This document shows, piece by piece, positions 18,002 through 26,047 of a stretch of DNA of 32,542 nucleotides; position 1 is the stretch's first letter, and the number at the start of each line of letters is the position of its first letter. The translations under genes were made by a program, and so were the position numbers. Location: assembly GCF_028293085.1 (NCBI RefSeq), contig NZ_JAQGLC010000006.1:1-32542 (forward strand), read 5' to 3'. Origin of the DNA: Sphingomonas bacterium (GTDB taxonomy: Bacteria > Pseudomonadota > Alphaproteobacteria > Sphingomonadales > Sphingomonadaceae). The notes under the pieces were generated by a model that had not been told where the DNA came from, did no database searches, and saw only the letters and a program-made list of their open reading frames with translations.

Positions 18002-20344
18002 TTACCAGCTCCGCCGCAGCGACAGCGATACGGTGCGCGGCTTGACCGGTGTGCGCTGATCGCTGTTCTGGATCGAGAAGGGGTTGCCAAACGCGAAGGT
18101 GTCCGCCCGGCTGCCCAGCATATTGTCGACGCCGACCCGCCAGCGCCAGCCGAAACGCTCCGCGATAAGGGATGTCGCGACGAGCACGACCTCGTCGGTC
18201 TTGCGGTCGAGGCCCGGATCGAAGCTCAGCCGGGCATCGCCCGTATAGGTAGCACGCGCTCCGAAACGAAAACGCCATCCCCTGGCGTCGAACGTACGCG
18301 CCACGTCGAGATGGCCCGCCAGATCGGGTACCACCGGTAAACGACGGTCTTCGGGCAGGCCGACGCCGGCAGCGGCATCGAGCCGCGCATGTTGCAGCAA
18401 GCCGCCCAGGCGTATCGTCCAATCACGCGATGGAGAGCCGGACAGCGAAATATCAATCCCGCTATTCTTGGCATTGCCGGCATTGCGGGTCGTGATCAGG
18501 CCATTGGTGTCGAGATAATCCGCCTGCACATGTTGCCAGCTTGAATGGAAGACATTCGCCTCCAGCGCCAGCGCGTGGCTCGGCGCCGACAAGCGAAGGC
18601 CGAGATCGTAGGACTGAAGTTCGTCGGCCTCGTAGGTTGAATTGCCGGTCGTGGTTTGGCCACTGGAATCGACGCCACCAGGGCGAGAGGCGCTCGCATA
18701 GCGCGCGAACATGATCAGGCGATTGCCCGGCTGCCAGCTGAGCGTAGCGCTGGGACTGACCCTGACCGTCGCGCGCGACACGCCTGCGGCGGTGCCTTGC
18801 TCTTGCCGCTCGTCATCGATCGCCGATCGGAGCAGGCGACCGCCGGCACTGGCGCGAAGCCTGTTGTTGAGCCGCAAGCTGACTTCGCCATAAGCCGCGA
18901 TTTCGGTGATACGCCGCTGAAATTGCAGAATCGCGCGCGACCCTGAAGGGTCGGTAATCGTCCCCGTCGCTTCGGTGGTCGCGTTCAGCAGCGATATGCC
19001 GGCGATCCACGAAATCTGCCCTGGCGCGGATCCGATGCGCGCTTCGCTGTTCAGCACCTGATATTGGCGATTATCGAAATAGCGCGCGGGTGCGCTCGCT
19101 CCCAGAAGCGTCGCAGCCTGGCTGGCATCATAGGTCGCCTGCAATTGCTGTCGTGCCAGGCTGGTGCTGCCGGTGAGTGTCAACGACCCGATCCGCCCGG
19201 TTGCCGCGACATCGAAGAGCGAGAAATCGGTATCCTGCGGTTCGGCCATTTGCGCCGCGCGTTGCAGGGTCCGGGAGCCCGTCACATATTGGCTGTCGGC
19301 GATCGACGAAAGCTGGGTGAGTCCCGACAGGTCGACCATCCAGTCGGCGCCGATCCTCGCGCGGATCGCGATCCGCCCGCCGGTGGTCTGGCCGTGATTG
19401 ACATCGCTCGCGCCGCCGCTGTCGTCGATCCAGCCGGACTGGCCGATGCGGTAGGCGACCGCACGCAGGCCGATCCGATCAGGGAGGAGCGGTACGTTCG
19501 CCACGACTTCGGCGGATCCGGCGATGCCGCCATGATCGACCGATTCCACCCCAAGCTGTGCCCAGCCGTCGACACGGTCGAGCGCAGGCTTGGCGGGTAC
19601 CAGCCTGAACACCCCGCCCAGCGCACCGGAACCGTAAAGCGGGCCTTGCGGGCCCTTGAGCAACTCAACCTGCGCCATGTCGATGAGGCGCAGATCGGGA
19701 TCGGGCGCATCATAGGTCGCGCGCGCGTCGTCGATCTGTACGCTGACGCTGGACTGGCCGAACCCGTCAAACGGGCTGTCGGCGACACCGCGTACGAACA
19801 GTCGGTTGCGACCAGGGCCGAGATTGGTCACCGAGAGTCCGGTGATGCTGCCCGCCAGTGTTGCCGTGTCGACGGCGTCGCCCAGCCTGGCGATGTCATC
19901 GGAATCGAGCAGGGTCAGGGGTTGCGCGACATCGCGCAGTGCGGCGCCCTCTTTGGTGGCCGTCACGACGATATCGTTCACCGCCGCCGGCGACTCCGGG
20001 ACCGGCCGAGCGTGCGGCGCGCGCGAGGCGCGCGGCCTGCGCTCGAGACGGTAGACCATCGGCGCGACCTGTATCGCGCGTAGCGAGGCGCTGCGCAGGA
20101 GGCGGTCGAGGGCCTCGCGAACGGACATGGTGCCGCGGACTGCCGCTGCCCGTTCCTGTGCGAGGGGCTCGGCGCCACCGATCGAGATACCCGCCTGCCG
20201 TGCGAGCGAAGCGAGGCTCTGGCTCAGCGGGCCGGCAGCAACGTCGATGGCGATATGACGGTCGTCCCGCGCGGACGCGGGACTCGCCAGACTAAGGCTT
20301 GCGAGCAGGCTCCAGGCGAACGCCGTTACCCATCGGCCGCGCAT
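18002..20344 (-). CDS. TonB-dependent transducer with N-terminal STN domain (FecA/FpvA-like)
   Basis: Signal peptide ...LLASLSLASPASA; STN domain IAIDVAAGPLSQSLASLARQAGISIGG...GTMSVREALDRLLRSASL; plug DIVVTATKEGAALRDVAQPLTLLD; barrel ending in ...SLSLRRSW with terminal aromatic residue. Confidence 0.92.
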   Translation of the reverse strand: MRGRWVTAFAWSLLASLSLASPASARDDRHIAIDVAAGPLSQSLASLARQAGISIGGAEPLAQERAAAVRGTMSVREALDRLLRSASLRAIQVAPMVYRLERRPRASRAPHARPVPESPAAVNDIVVTATKEGAALRDVAQPLTLLDSDDIARLGDAVDTATLAGSITGLSVTNLGPGRNRLFVRGVADSPFDGFGQSSVSVQIDDARATYDAPDPDLRLIDMAQVELLKGPQGPLYGSGALGGVFRLVPAKPALDRVDGWAQLGVESVDHGGIAGSAEVVANVPLLPDRIGLRAVAYRIGQSGWIDDSGGASDVNHGQTTGGRIAIRARIGADWMVDLSGLTQLSSIADSQYVTGSRTLQRAAQMAEPQDTDFSLFDVAATGRIGSLTLTGSTSLARQQLQATYDASQAATLLGASAPARYFDNRQYQVLNSEARIGSAPGQISWIAGISLLNATTEATGTITDPSGSRAILQFQRRITEIAAYGEVSLRLNNRLRASAGGRLLRSAIDDERQEQGTAAGVSRATVRVSPSATLSWQPGNRLIMFARYASASRPGGVDSSGQTTTGNSTYEADELQSYDLGLRLSAPSHALALEANVFHSSWQHVQADYLDTNGLITTRNAGNAKNSGIDISLSGSPSRDWTIRLGGLLQHARLDAAAGVGLPEDRRLPVVPDLAGHLDVARTFDARGWRFRFGARATYTGDARLSFDPGLDRKTDEVVLVATSLIAERFGWRWRVGVDNMLGSRADTFAFGNPFSIQNSDQRTPVKPRTVSLSLRRSW

Positions 20345-21236
20345 CGAGCGCCATGATCGCGGCCAGTGTACCGACCAAGCCCGTTCCATCACCGATCGTC
20401 AGCACCCCAGAGAAACGACGGTTCGCGATGGCCGGGTCGACCGTCACGGCCTTCCCTGCATAGCGGGCGACATCACCCGCGACCAGCGCCAGCGGCGCGC
20501 CGTCGTAAACCAGTTCGCCGCGGCGCCAGCTTGCGACGGTCTCAGGTCGCTGCGCGCCGCGTTGCATGAGACCAAGGGAATTGCTCGCGAGGAAATTCTG
20601 CCCCGAGACAAGTTTCACGGTTTTTGCGATGCGCGGCGAACTGATCTCGAGCGCTCCCTCCGCTACGGCGACGCGCGCGCTGTCGACGCCCGCGTCGACG
20701 GCAAATCGCGTTCCCACATCGTGAATGGTCAGTCCGCCCGCCAGGATGGTCAGATCGCGGCCGGGACGGTGCGGCACGTCGAAATAGGCGCTGCCGGCGA
20801 CCGTCAGTTGCGATTGCCGATCGTTTTCGATGGTCATCATGCTCGAGGGAGCGAGCTCGATACGCGACCCGTCACGCAGGGCGACCTCGCGCGTTTCACC
20901 GGCCCCGGTCCGGTATGTCGCGAGTTTTGTCGGAACGGCACCGGGATGAGGCAGGGCGATCGCGAGCGCGACAGCAGCGGCGATCGCGCCACCTGCGGCA
21001 AGGCTGGCAGCCCGCCAATATCGGCGAGGCTCGGCCGGTTCCGGGGCAGTCGGCAGTAGCGCCACGATCTGTTCGCGCTGCGCCATGACCTTGTCGTCGA
21101 GCAGCGCAAGGGAGTCGAAAGCGGCACGATGCCGCGGATCCGCCTCGAGCCAAAGCGTGAAGGCGTCCCAGTCCATGGCGTCGCTGTCCTGCGCTGCCTG
21201 CCACCGAGCGGCCTCGTCGATGATCGTGTCACTCAT
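20292..21236 (-). CDS. FecR-family anti-sigma/sigma regulator
   Basis: DEAARWQAAQDSDAMDWDAFTLWLEADPRHRAAFD, one TM, YRTGAGETREVALRDGSRIELAPSSMMTI, FDVPHRPGRDLTILAGGLTIHDVGTRFAVD. Confidence 0.93.
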   Translation of the reverse strand: MSDTIIDEAARWQAAQDSDAMDWDAFTLWLEADPRHRAAFDSLALLDDKVMAQREQIVALLPTAPEPAEPRRYWRAASLAAGGAIAAAVALAIALPHPGAVPTKLATYRTGAGETREVALRDGSRIELAPSSMMTIENDRQSQLTVAGSAYFDVPHRPGRDLTILAGGLTIHDVGTRFAVDAGVDSARVAVAEGALEISSPRIAKTVKLVSGQNFLASNSLGLMQRGAQRPETVASWRRGELVYDGAPLALVAGDVARYAGKAVTVDPAIANRRFSGVLTIGDGTGLVGTLAAIMALDARPMGNGVRLEPARKP

Positions 21237-21317
21237 GTCGTTGCCACCTCTCGCCGGCATCCCCCGCCCGCGATCGTCCCTGTTGTGCAGCAAAGACGCC
21301 GCGCGCGCCCTCCCACC

Positions 21318-21860
21318 TCAGTCGTCCCCCATCGAGCGTCGCAAATGCGCCATCGCCACCGCAATGTGCTTCTCGACACCGCTGCGGCTTATCCCGAGCT
21401 GCGCCGCGACATCGCCGTGTGACAAGCCGTCTAGCTTGTGGAGCCTGAACGCGCGGGCGGCTCCAGGTGGCAGTTCGGCGATCGCACGGGCGAGGCGGGC
21501 AAGGTCTTCCCCCTTGATCAGGTTCGCCTCGGCACTGCCCTGTTGATCGATCACGTCGGTCGCGCCTGCGTCGCTTTCGAAGGTGGCCATGGTCCATTCA
21601 CGATCGCGCAGCTCGCGGCGGTGCCGTTCCCGCAGGCGATCGAGCACGAGATTCTGCGCCATGCGGAAAAGATAGGAACGGCCATTGGCGATCGGGGCGG
21701 CCTGCAAGGCGTCGAGCCGGAGCCACAGGTTTTGCAGAATATCCTCCGCATCGGCGGCGTCCCCGCACCGCGCGACGAGGAAGCGGAACAAGGATTGCCG
21801 ATGCTCCTGGTAGAGGAGTTTTAGCCCGGACTCGTTCGGCTGGAGTGCGTTCAAGCCCAT
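21318..21860 (-). CDS. FecI-type ECF sigma factor
   Basis: LKLLYQEHRQSLFRFLVARCGDAADAEDILQNLWLRL (region 2), GAARAFRLHKLDGLSHGDVAAQLGISRSGVEKHIAVAMAHLRR (region 4). Confidence 0.93.
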   Translation of the reverse strand: MGLNALQPNESGLKLLYQEHRQSLFRFLVARCGDAADAEDILQNLWLRLDALQAAPIANGRSYLFRMAQNLVLDRLRERHRRELRDREWTMATFESDAGATDVIDQQGSAEANLIKGEDLARLARAIAELPPGAARAFRLHKLDGLSHGDVAAQLGISRSGVEKHIAVAMAHLRRSMGDD

Positions 21861-21929
21861 GGCGGCAACCCTTGCCACCAGAATCTCCAGGCGTCCAAGA
21901 TGCTTTCGGTCGCCGTGGCAGAATGAGGC

Positions 21930-21954
21930 GGAACTTGCGCGGCGCACTGCGGTT
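21930..21954 (+). promoter_or_regulatory. Candidate EcfG-type general stress promoter
   Basis: GGAAC-N16-GGTT compared with the alphaproteobacterial EcfG/SigT consensus GGAAC-N16/17-CGTT; about 85 bp upstream of the cytochrome b561 ATG. Confidence 0.35.
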
Positions 21955-22038
21955 TTCGTCCGGTATCCGCCTGACCCGGCCTTTCGCCAGCTGCAGTCGC
22001 TGCCTCGTCCGCGGCCCACGACAATTGAGGAAACGAAA

Positions 22039-22581
22039 ATGATCCCGCAGCGGCAAATGCCAACCGACAGCTACACGCCCGTCGCCAAGGTCTTTCATTG
22101 GGCGATCGTGATACTCGTCATCGTCCAATTCGCCCTTGCCTGGACGATGCCCGACGTGACCAGGGATACCAGGCCGATCGACCTGATCGGGTGGCACCTC
22201 TCGGTAGGCGCAGCAATCCTCTTCGTCGTCCTGGCCCGCCTTGCCTGGCGCCTGACACACCATGCGCCCGCTGCGCCGGAGGGCCTTCCGCCCGTGCTGA
22301 AGCTGGTTTCGCGAGCCACACATTTTTTGCTGTATGCGTTGCTGATCGTGCTGCCGCTCATGGGCTGGGCCAACGCCGCTGCGCGAGGGTGGACGGTCAA
22401 GCTGTTCAGTATAGTGTCGCTCCCGCCGCTGGTCGCCAAGGGCTCGCCGCTGGGCAGGCAGATGGGGGACATTCACAGCACGACCGCCATCATTTTCCTG
22501 GTGGTCATCGCGCTGCATGTCGCCGGAGCGCTCTACCATGCTCTCATCCTTCGCGACCGGACGTTGCAGCGCATGCTCTGA
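22039..22581 (+). CDS. Cytochrome b561 family protein
   Basis: YTPVAKVFHWAIVILVIVQFALAW, IGWHLSVGAAILFVVLARLAWRL, HFLLYALLIVLPLMGW, IHSTTAIIFLVVIALHVAGALYHALILRD. Confidence 0.92.
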   Translation: MIPQRQMPTDSYTPVAKVFHWAIVILVIVQFALAWTMPDVTRDTRPIDLIGWHLSVGAAILFVVLARLAWRLTHHAPAAPEGLPPVLKLVSRATHFLLYALLIVLPLMGWANAAARGWTVKLFSIVSLPPLVAKGSPLGRQMGDIHSTTAIIFLVVIALHVAGALYHALILRDRTLQRML

Positions 22582-22613
22582 ATGCTGCCATGGGATCGGC
22601 GCTCGGATGGTAC

Positions 22614-22658
22614 GAGGCGGCGGCCCCGCTTCGTAACAGCGCGGCTGCGGGCCGCCTC
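22614..22658. terminator. Possible terminator hairpin after cytochrome b561
   Basis: GAGGCGGC (22614-22621) and GCCGCCTC (22651-22658) arms; no T-tract. Confidence 0.3.
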
Positions 22659-22941
22659 CACGCGCTTTCGCGGGGCCTGATTCGCCGCCAAAGGCCGACC
22701 CGGTCAACCTGCGCGGCCAGTCCCGCAAACGAAACGGCGGCAGGTCTGCCGCCGCAGGCGTGGCACCTCGCCTTGGCGACGGACAACTGAGGCGATCGCG
22801 GTCGGTGGCGTCCTAGCGTCGATATCAACGCAGGAGCAACTGACGTGCCGCCTGGTTTCCTCCCATGAATTCATTGCACAGCCGGACGCTGCCTGGATCG
22901 CCTTTCCGCCTGGCGGCCACGCAGAACCGATCGAGCGTCCT

Positions 22942-23880
22942 GTGAGTTTGATGGTCCTGCAGGTGATGCTGTTGGCAGTTCAGCCGCCGTCCGGCCTGTC
23001 CAATGCTGAGCTGACGACCCAGAGATCGGCGGACGCAGGCACCGGCATCGAGCAAACGTCAGTGACGCCTGAGGCTTCCCGCGACGTACCGGACCAGCAA
23101 AGGGCGACGCGGCCGGATGGGCCGACGGAATCGTCGGCGTCCGATCAGCAGGACATCATCGTCAAGGCGCGGATGCCCAGGCCCGAAGACCCCCTGGAAA
23201 GGGTCAACGCCAAGGCGTTCGCCATTACCGACGGATTTGATCGAGCGGTGTTGGACCCAGCTTCGCGTGCCTATGCCCATGTGGTTCCCGAGCCGATTCA
23301 GAATGGTGTCAGCAACGTCCTTTCCAATTTGCGTGAGCCGGGCATAGCCCTGAACTTTCTGCTGCAGTTCAAGGTTGGAAAGTCCGCCGAGACTCTCGGT
23401 CGCTTCGCGATCAATTCGACGCTCGGCGCGGCGGGGCTCTTTGACATCGCGAAGCGCCGCCCGTTCAAGCTGCGGCACCGTGCCAATGGTTTCGCCGATA
23501 CAATGGGCTATTACGGGTTGAAGCCGGGGCCCTATTTGTTTCTGCCGCTGCTGGGGCCATCGACTCCGCGCGATCTTGCGGGGTTCGTCCTCGATCGGTT
23601 GCTGCTGCCGCTGGCGATCGGCAGCCCGTTCAATCGCCTGACCTATACAGTTCCGACCGGCGTGGTGAACGCGCTCGATCACCACGCCGCATTCGACGAG
23701 CAGATGCAGGCCGCGCGCGCTTCGGATGATCCTTATGTGGCGCGGCGCGAATTCTACCTGAAAGAGCGTCAGGCCGAGATCGATCAATTGCGGGTGCGGC
23801 ATCAACCCGGGGTGGCGCCGCCTCCACGCCGCGGCCCTCTAGCTGACGATTCCGATCATGTGGGCGCTGAGCAGGAATAG
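22942..23880 (+). CDS. MlaA (VacJ)-family protein
   Basis: DPLERVNAKAFAITDGFDRAVLDPASRAYAHVVPEPIQNGVSNVLSNLREPGIALNFLLQ, GYYGLKPGPYLFLPLLGPSTPRD. GTG 22942 or ATG 22951 start. Confidence 0.9.
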   Translation: MSLMVLQVMLLAVQPPSGLSNAELTTQRSADAGTGIEQTSVTPEASRDVPDQQRATRPDGPTESSASDQQDIIVKARMPRPEDPLERVNAKAFAITDGFDRAVLDPASRAYAHVVPEPIQNGVSNVLSNLREPGIALNFLLQFKVGKSAETLGRFAINSTLGAAGLFDIAKRRPFKLRHRANGFADTMGYYGLKPGPYLFLPLLGPSTPRDLAGFVLDRLLLPLAIGSPFNRLTYTVPTGVVNALDHHAAFDEQMQAARASDDPYVARREFYLKERQAEIDQLRVRHQPGVAPPPRRGPLADDSDHVGAEQE

Positions 23881-23982
23881 GGGAGCCGCGTGTGAAGGCC
23901 GGCCGGGTCAATCCGGGCAATATCGGAGATCGTCGTGATCGCCCCGGCGACGCGATACGGCGCGAGCCGATCGCGGCCGAAG

Positions 23983-24723
23983 TCAGAGGAAGTTGTTCGG
24001 CCAGATCATCGTCCGCCACATATGAGCGGTCGGCGAGCCGTCGAATCCCAATCCCTCCTCGGGCTCCCGGAAATGGCGGCCGATCACGTCGGTGAAGCAT
24101 TCCGGATCCGGTGCGGGCGTGTCGTCGAAAAAATAGATGTCGTAGAGCGTGACCAGGCGCGAGGTCATGTACCAGCGGTGGTTCCGCGCATATTCCGCAT
24201 CCTTCCTGATATAGGCAGGCGGTTCATAGTCAGCCCCAAAAAACTTCACATAGCTTTCCGGATAGGCGTACCCGACCGTCTCGTCGGCGAAATACCGCAG
24301 CGGCTGATGATATTGCACGGCCCAGGCGATCTCCTCGTCCACATAGGGCGCGATCATCTGCGCCCCCCAGTAACCGTGATCGGTTCGTATCAGGCAGCCA
24401 TTGGAGATGTCGTGGAGAAGGCACGCGATGACCACCTTCTCGTCGAGACCGGCCTCCATCGCGCGCGCCGCGCTGATAAGCAGGTGCCTGCCGGTGATGC
24501 CCTGGAGACGGTGCCTGAAGAAATCCGCCAGCCGCGGTTTTGCGGGCATTCGCGGCAATGCCGGATTGTCGCCCATCATCATGACGTGCGTTTCGTCCAG
24601 GCGACTGAGGCATTCCGCCTCCGGACTGGGAATGTCCGTGCCGCGAATGCCGACAGGTGCCGGAACGATCATCCGCTCGCGATGCGGTTGCGGCCATTCT
24701 GGTTCACACATGTTGACGTCCAT
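23983..24723 (-). CDS. HD-domain protein, putative di-metal (PhnZ/MVDO-like?) enzyme
   Basis: GITGRHLLISAARAMEAGLDEKVVIACLLHDISNG...TDHGYWGAQMIAPYVDEEIAWAVQYHQPLRYF...LYDIYFFDD: H-HD-H-H-D series. Confidence 0.8.
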   Translation of the reverse strand: MDVNMCEPEWPQPHRERMIVPAPVGIRGTDIPSPEAECLSRLDETHVMMMGDNPALPRMPAKPRLADFFRHRLQGITGRHLLISAARAMEAGLDEKVVIACLLHDISNGCLIRTDHGYWGAQMIAPYVDEEIAWAVQYHQPLRYFADETVGYAYPESYVKFFGADYEPPAYIRKDAEYARNHRWYMTSRLVTLYDIYFFDDTPAPDPECFTDVIGRHFREPEEGLGFDGSPTAHMWRTMIWPNNFL

Positions 24724-24768
24724 CCCTCAAATTTCCCCTGGCTAGCGCGAGATCGCCTTCCAGGGTGC

Positions 24769-24787
24769 GCTCCTCTTCGCGAGGAGC
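24769..24787. terminator. Perfect 7-bp stem hairpin GCTCCTC-TTCGC-GAGGAGC
   Basis: Lies between the HupE/UreJ gene and the HD-domain gene (both minus strand). Confidence 0.4.
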
Positions 24788-24850
24788 TGAACAACCAGCA
24801 ACCTATCGTCGATCAGCCAGCCCATGAACTCGGACTACGGCCATCCGACC

Positions 24851-26047
24851 CTAGATGAAACTGCGGCCGACGAACCAGTAGACGCCGATCCCCACGAGCG
24901 CGGAGGCTGCAACATCGACGACGATCGGACGAGGAAGCGCAAGCTTCGCCCGTACGAGCAGATAGGTGGCGAGCGACAACAGCAGCACGATGGTCAGCTG
25001 CCCGATTTCCACGCCCAGATTGAAGCCGACCAGCAGCTCGGCCAGTCGGGTGGCGGGTATCTGGCTTTCGAGCAGGTCCGCGGCGAATCCGAAGCCATGG
25101 ATCAGGCCGAACACCAATGTCACCACCAGACGAACGCGACCCGCATCCCGCAGGTGCCCGGATACCATCAGATAATTGCTGGCGAACAAGGCGGCGCCGA
25201 ACAGGAGCATCGGGGGCAGGAGCCCGATTCCGGCCAGTCTGAGGGCGGTCATCGCGAGCAGGGCGCCACCGGTCCAGAGCGCGACCAGGGTCGCGCGGCC
25301 TGTCGCCACCGCGATATTCTCCGCGCCGATCAGGGCAATGGTGAGCGCGACCAGCGCATCGATGAACTCGGCGTGCGGACGGATGACCCCGGTGACCGCC
25401 AGCGCGAGCGTCAGGCTGTGACCGAGCGTGAAGCCGGTCACGACGAACGCCAGATCGCGCAATTTTCGCGAGATCAGGACCAGGCCGACCAGGAAGGACA
25501 TATGGTCGATCCCGGTGAAGATGTGCATGATGCCCATGCCGATGAAGGTCAGGAAGCCGGCGCCCTCGAGCGTCGCTCCCTCGGCCCCCATCGCGACTTC
25601 GCGGTGGTCGGTCGTCAACACCTGCTCGACAAAGTCGCCGTTCGCCCCCTGGATCTGGGCCAGGTTCATATGCGTCGGGACCAGGTCGAAAAAGGCAGCC
25701 GAGCGCAGGACGATATCGTCCTTCGACGGGCAGGCGAAGCTGAACTCCACGCGTTGATAGCCCGTCGCCGCCGCCATGACATGGGGCGGAGCCGCGGGGG
25801 TGCACGCTGCCCCGCCGGCGCTCGCGCCGACCAATGGCGCGAGATAGGCAATCAGCTCGCGCCCGTTGGGCGGCCTGCCGTCCTTCGTGATCCTGCGGGC
25901 CTCGATATCGGCGACCGAGAAGCTCAGATGAACCGAGCTTCCATCCACGAGCCAGCTCGAATGGGATTCGCTTCGGGTATGGGCGGCGGCGGGAGCGGCG
26001 ATGAAGGTGGCGAAAAGCGCGAAGACCGCTGCCCAGAACCTCGTCAT
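24851..26047 (-). CDS. HupE/UreJ family membrane protein with N-terminal exported domain
   Basis: Signal peptide ...FIAAPAAAHTRSESHSSW; HIFTGIDH (HX5DH motif of HupE), GLIHGFGFAADLLE; multiple TM segments. Confidence 0.88.
   Translation of the reverse strand: MTRFWAAVFALFATFIAAPAAAHTRSESHSSWLVDGSSVHLSFSVADIEARRITKDGRPPNGRELIAYLAPLVGASAGGAACTPAAPPHVMAAATGYQRVEFSFACPSKDDIVLRSAAFFDLVPTHMNLAQIQGANGDFVEQVLTTDHREVAMGAEGATLEGAGFLTFIGMGIMHIFTGIDHMSFLVGLVLISRKLRDLAFVVTGFTLGHSLTLALAVTGVIRPHAEFIDALVALTIALIGAENIAVATGRATLVALWTGGALLAMTALRLAGIGLLPPMLLFGAALFASNYLMVSGHLRDAGRVRLVVTLVFGLIHGFGFAADLLESQIPATRLAELLVGFNLGVEIGQLTIVLLLSLATYLLVRAKLALPRPIVVDVAASALVGIGVYWFVGRSFI

Noticed and set aside
17685-18422. ORF running through the A9 tract, suggesting programmed frameshifting/readthrough from TonB transducer to hemolysin gene
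   Set aside because: The A-run lies after the T of the TAA stop, so slippage would not remove the stop in frame; the barrel already ends in a proper terminal aromatic, and the alternate frame has no protein-like sequence.
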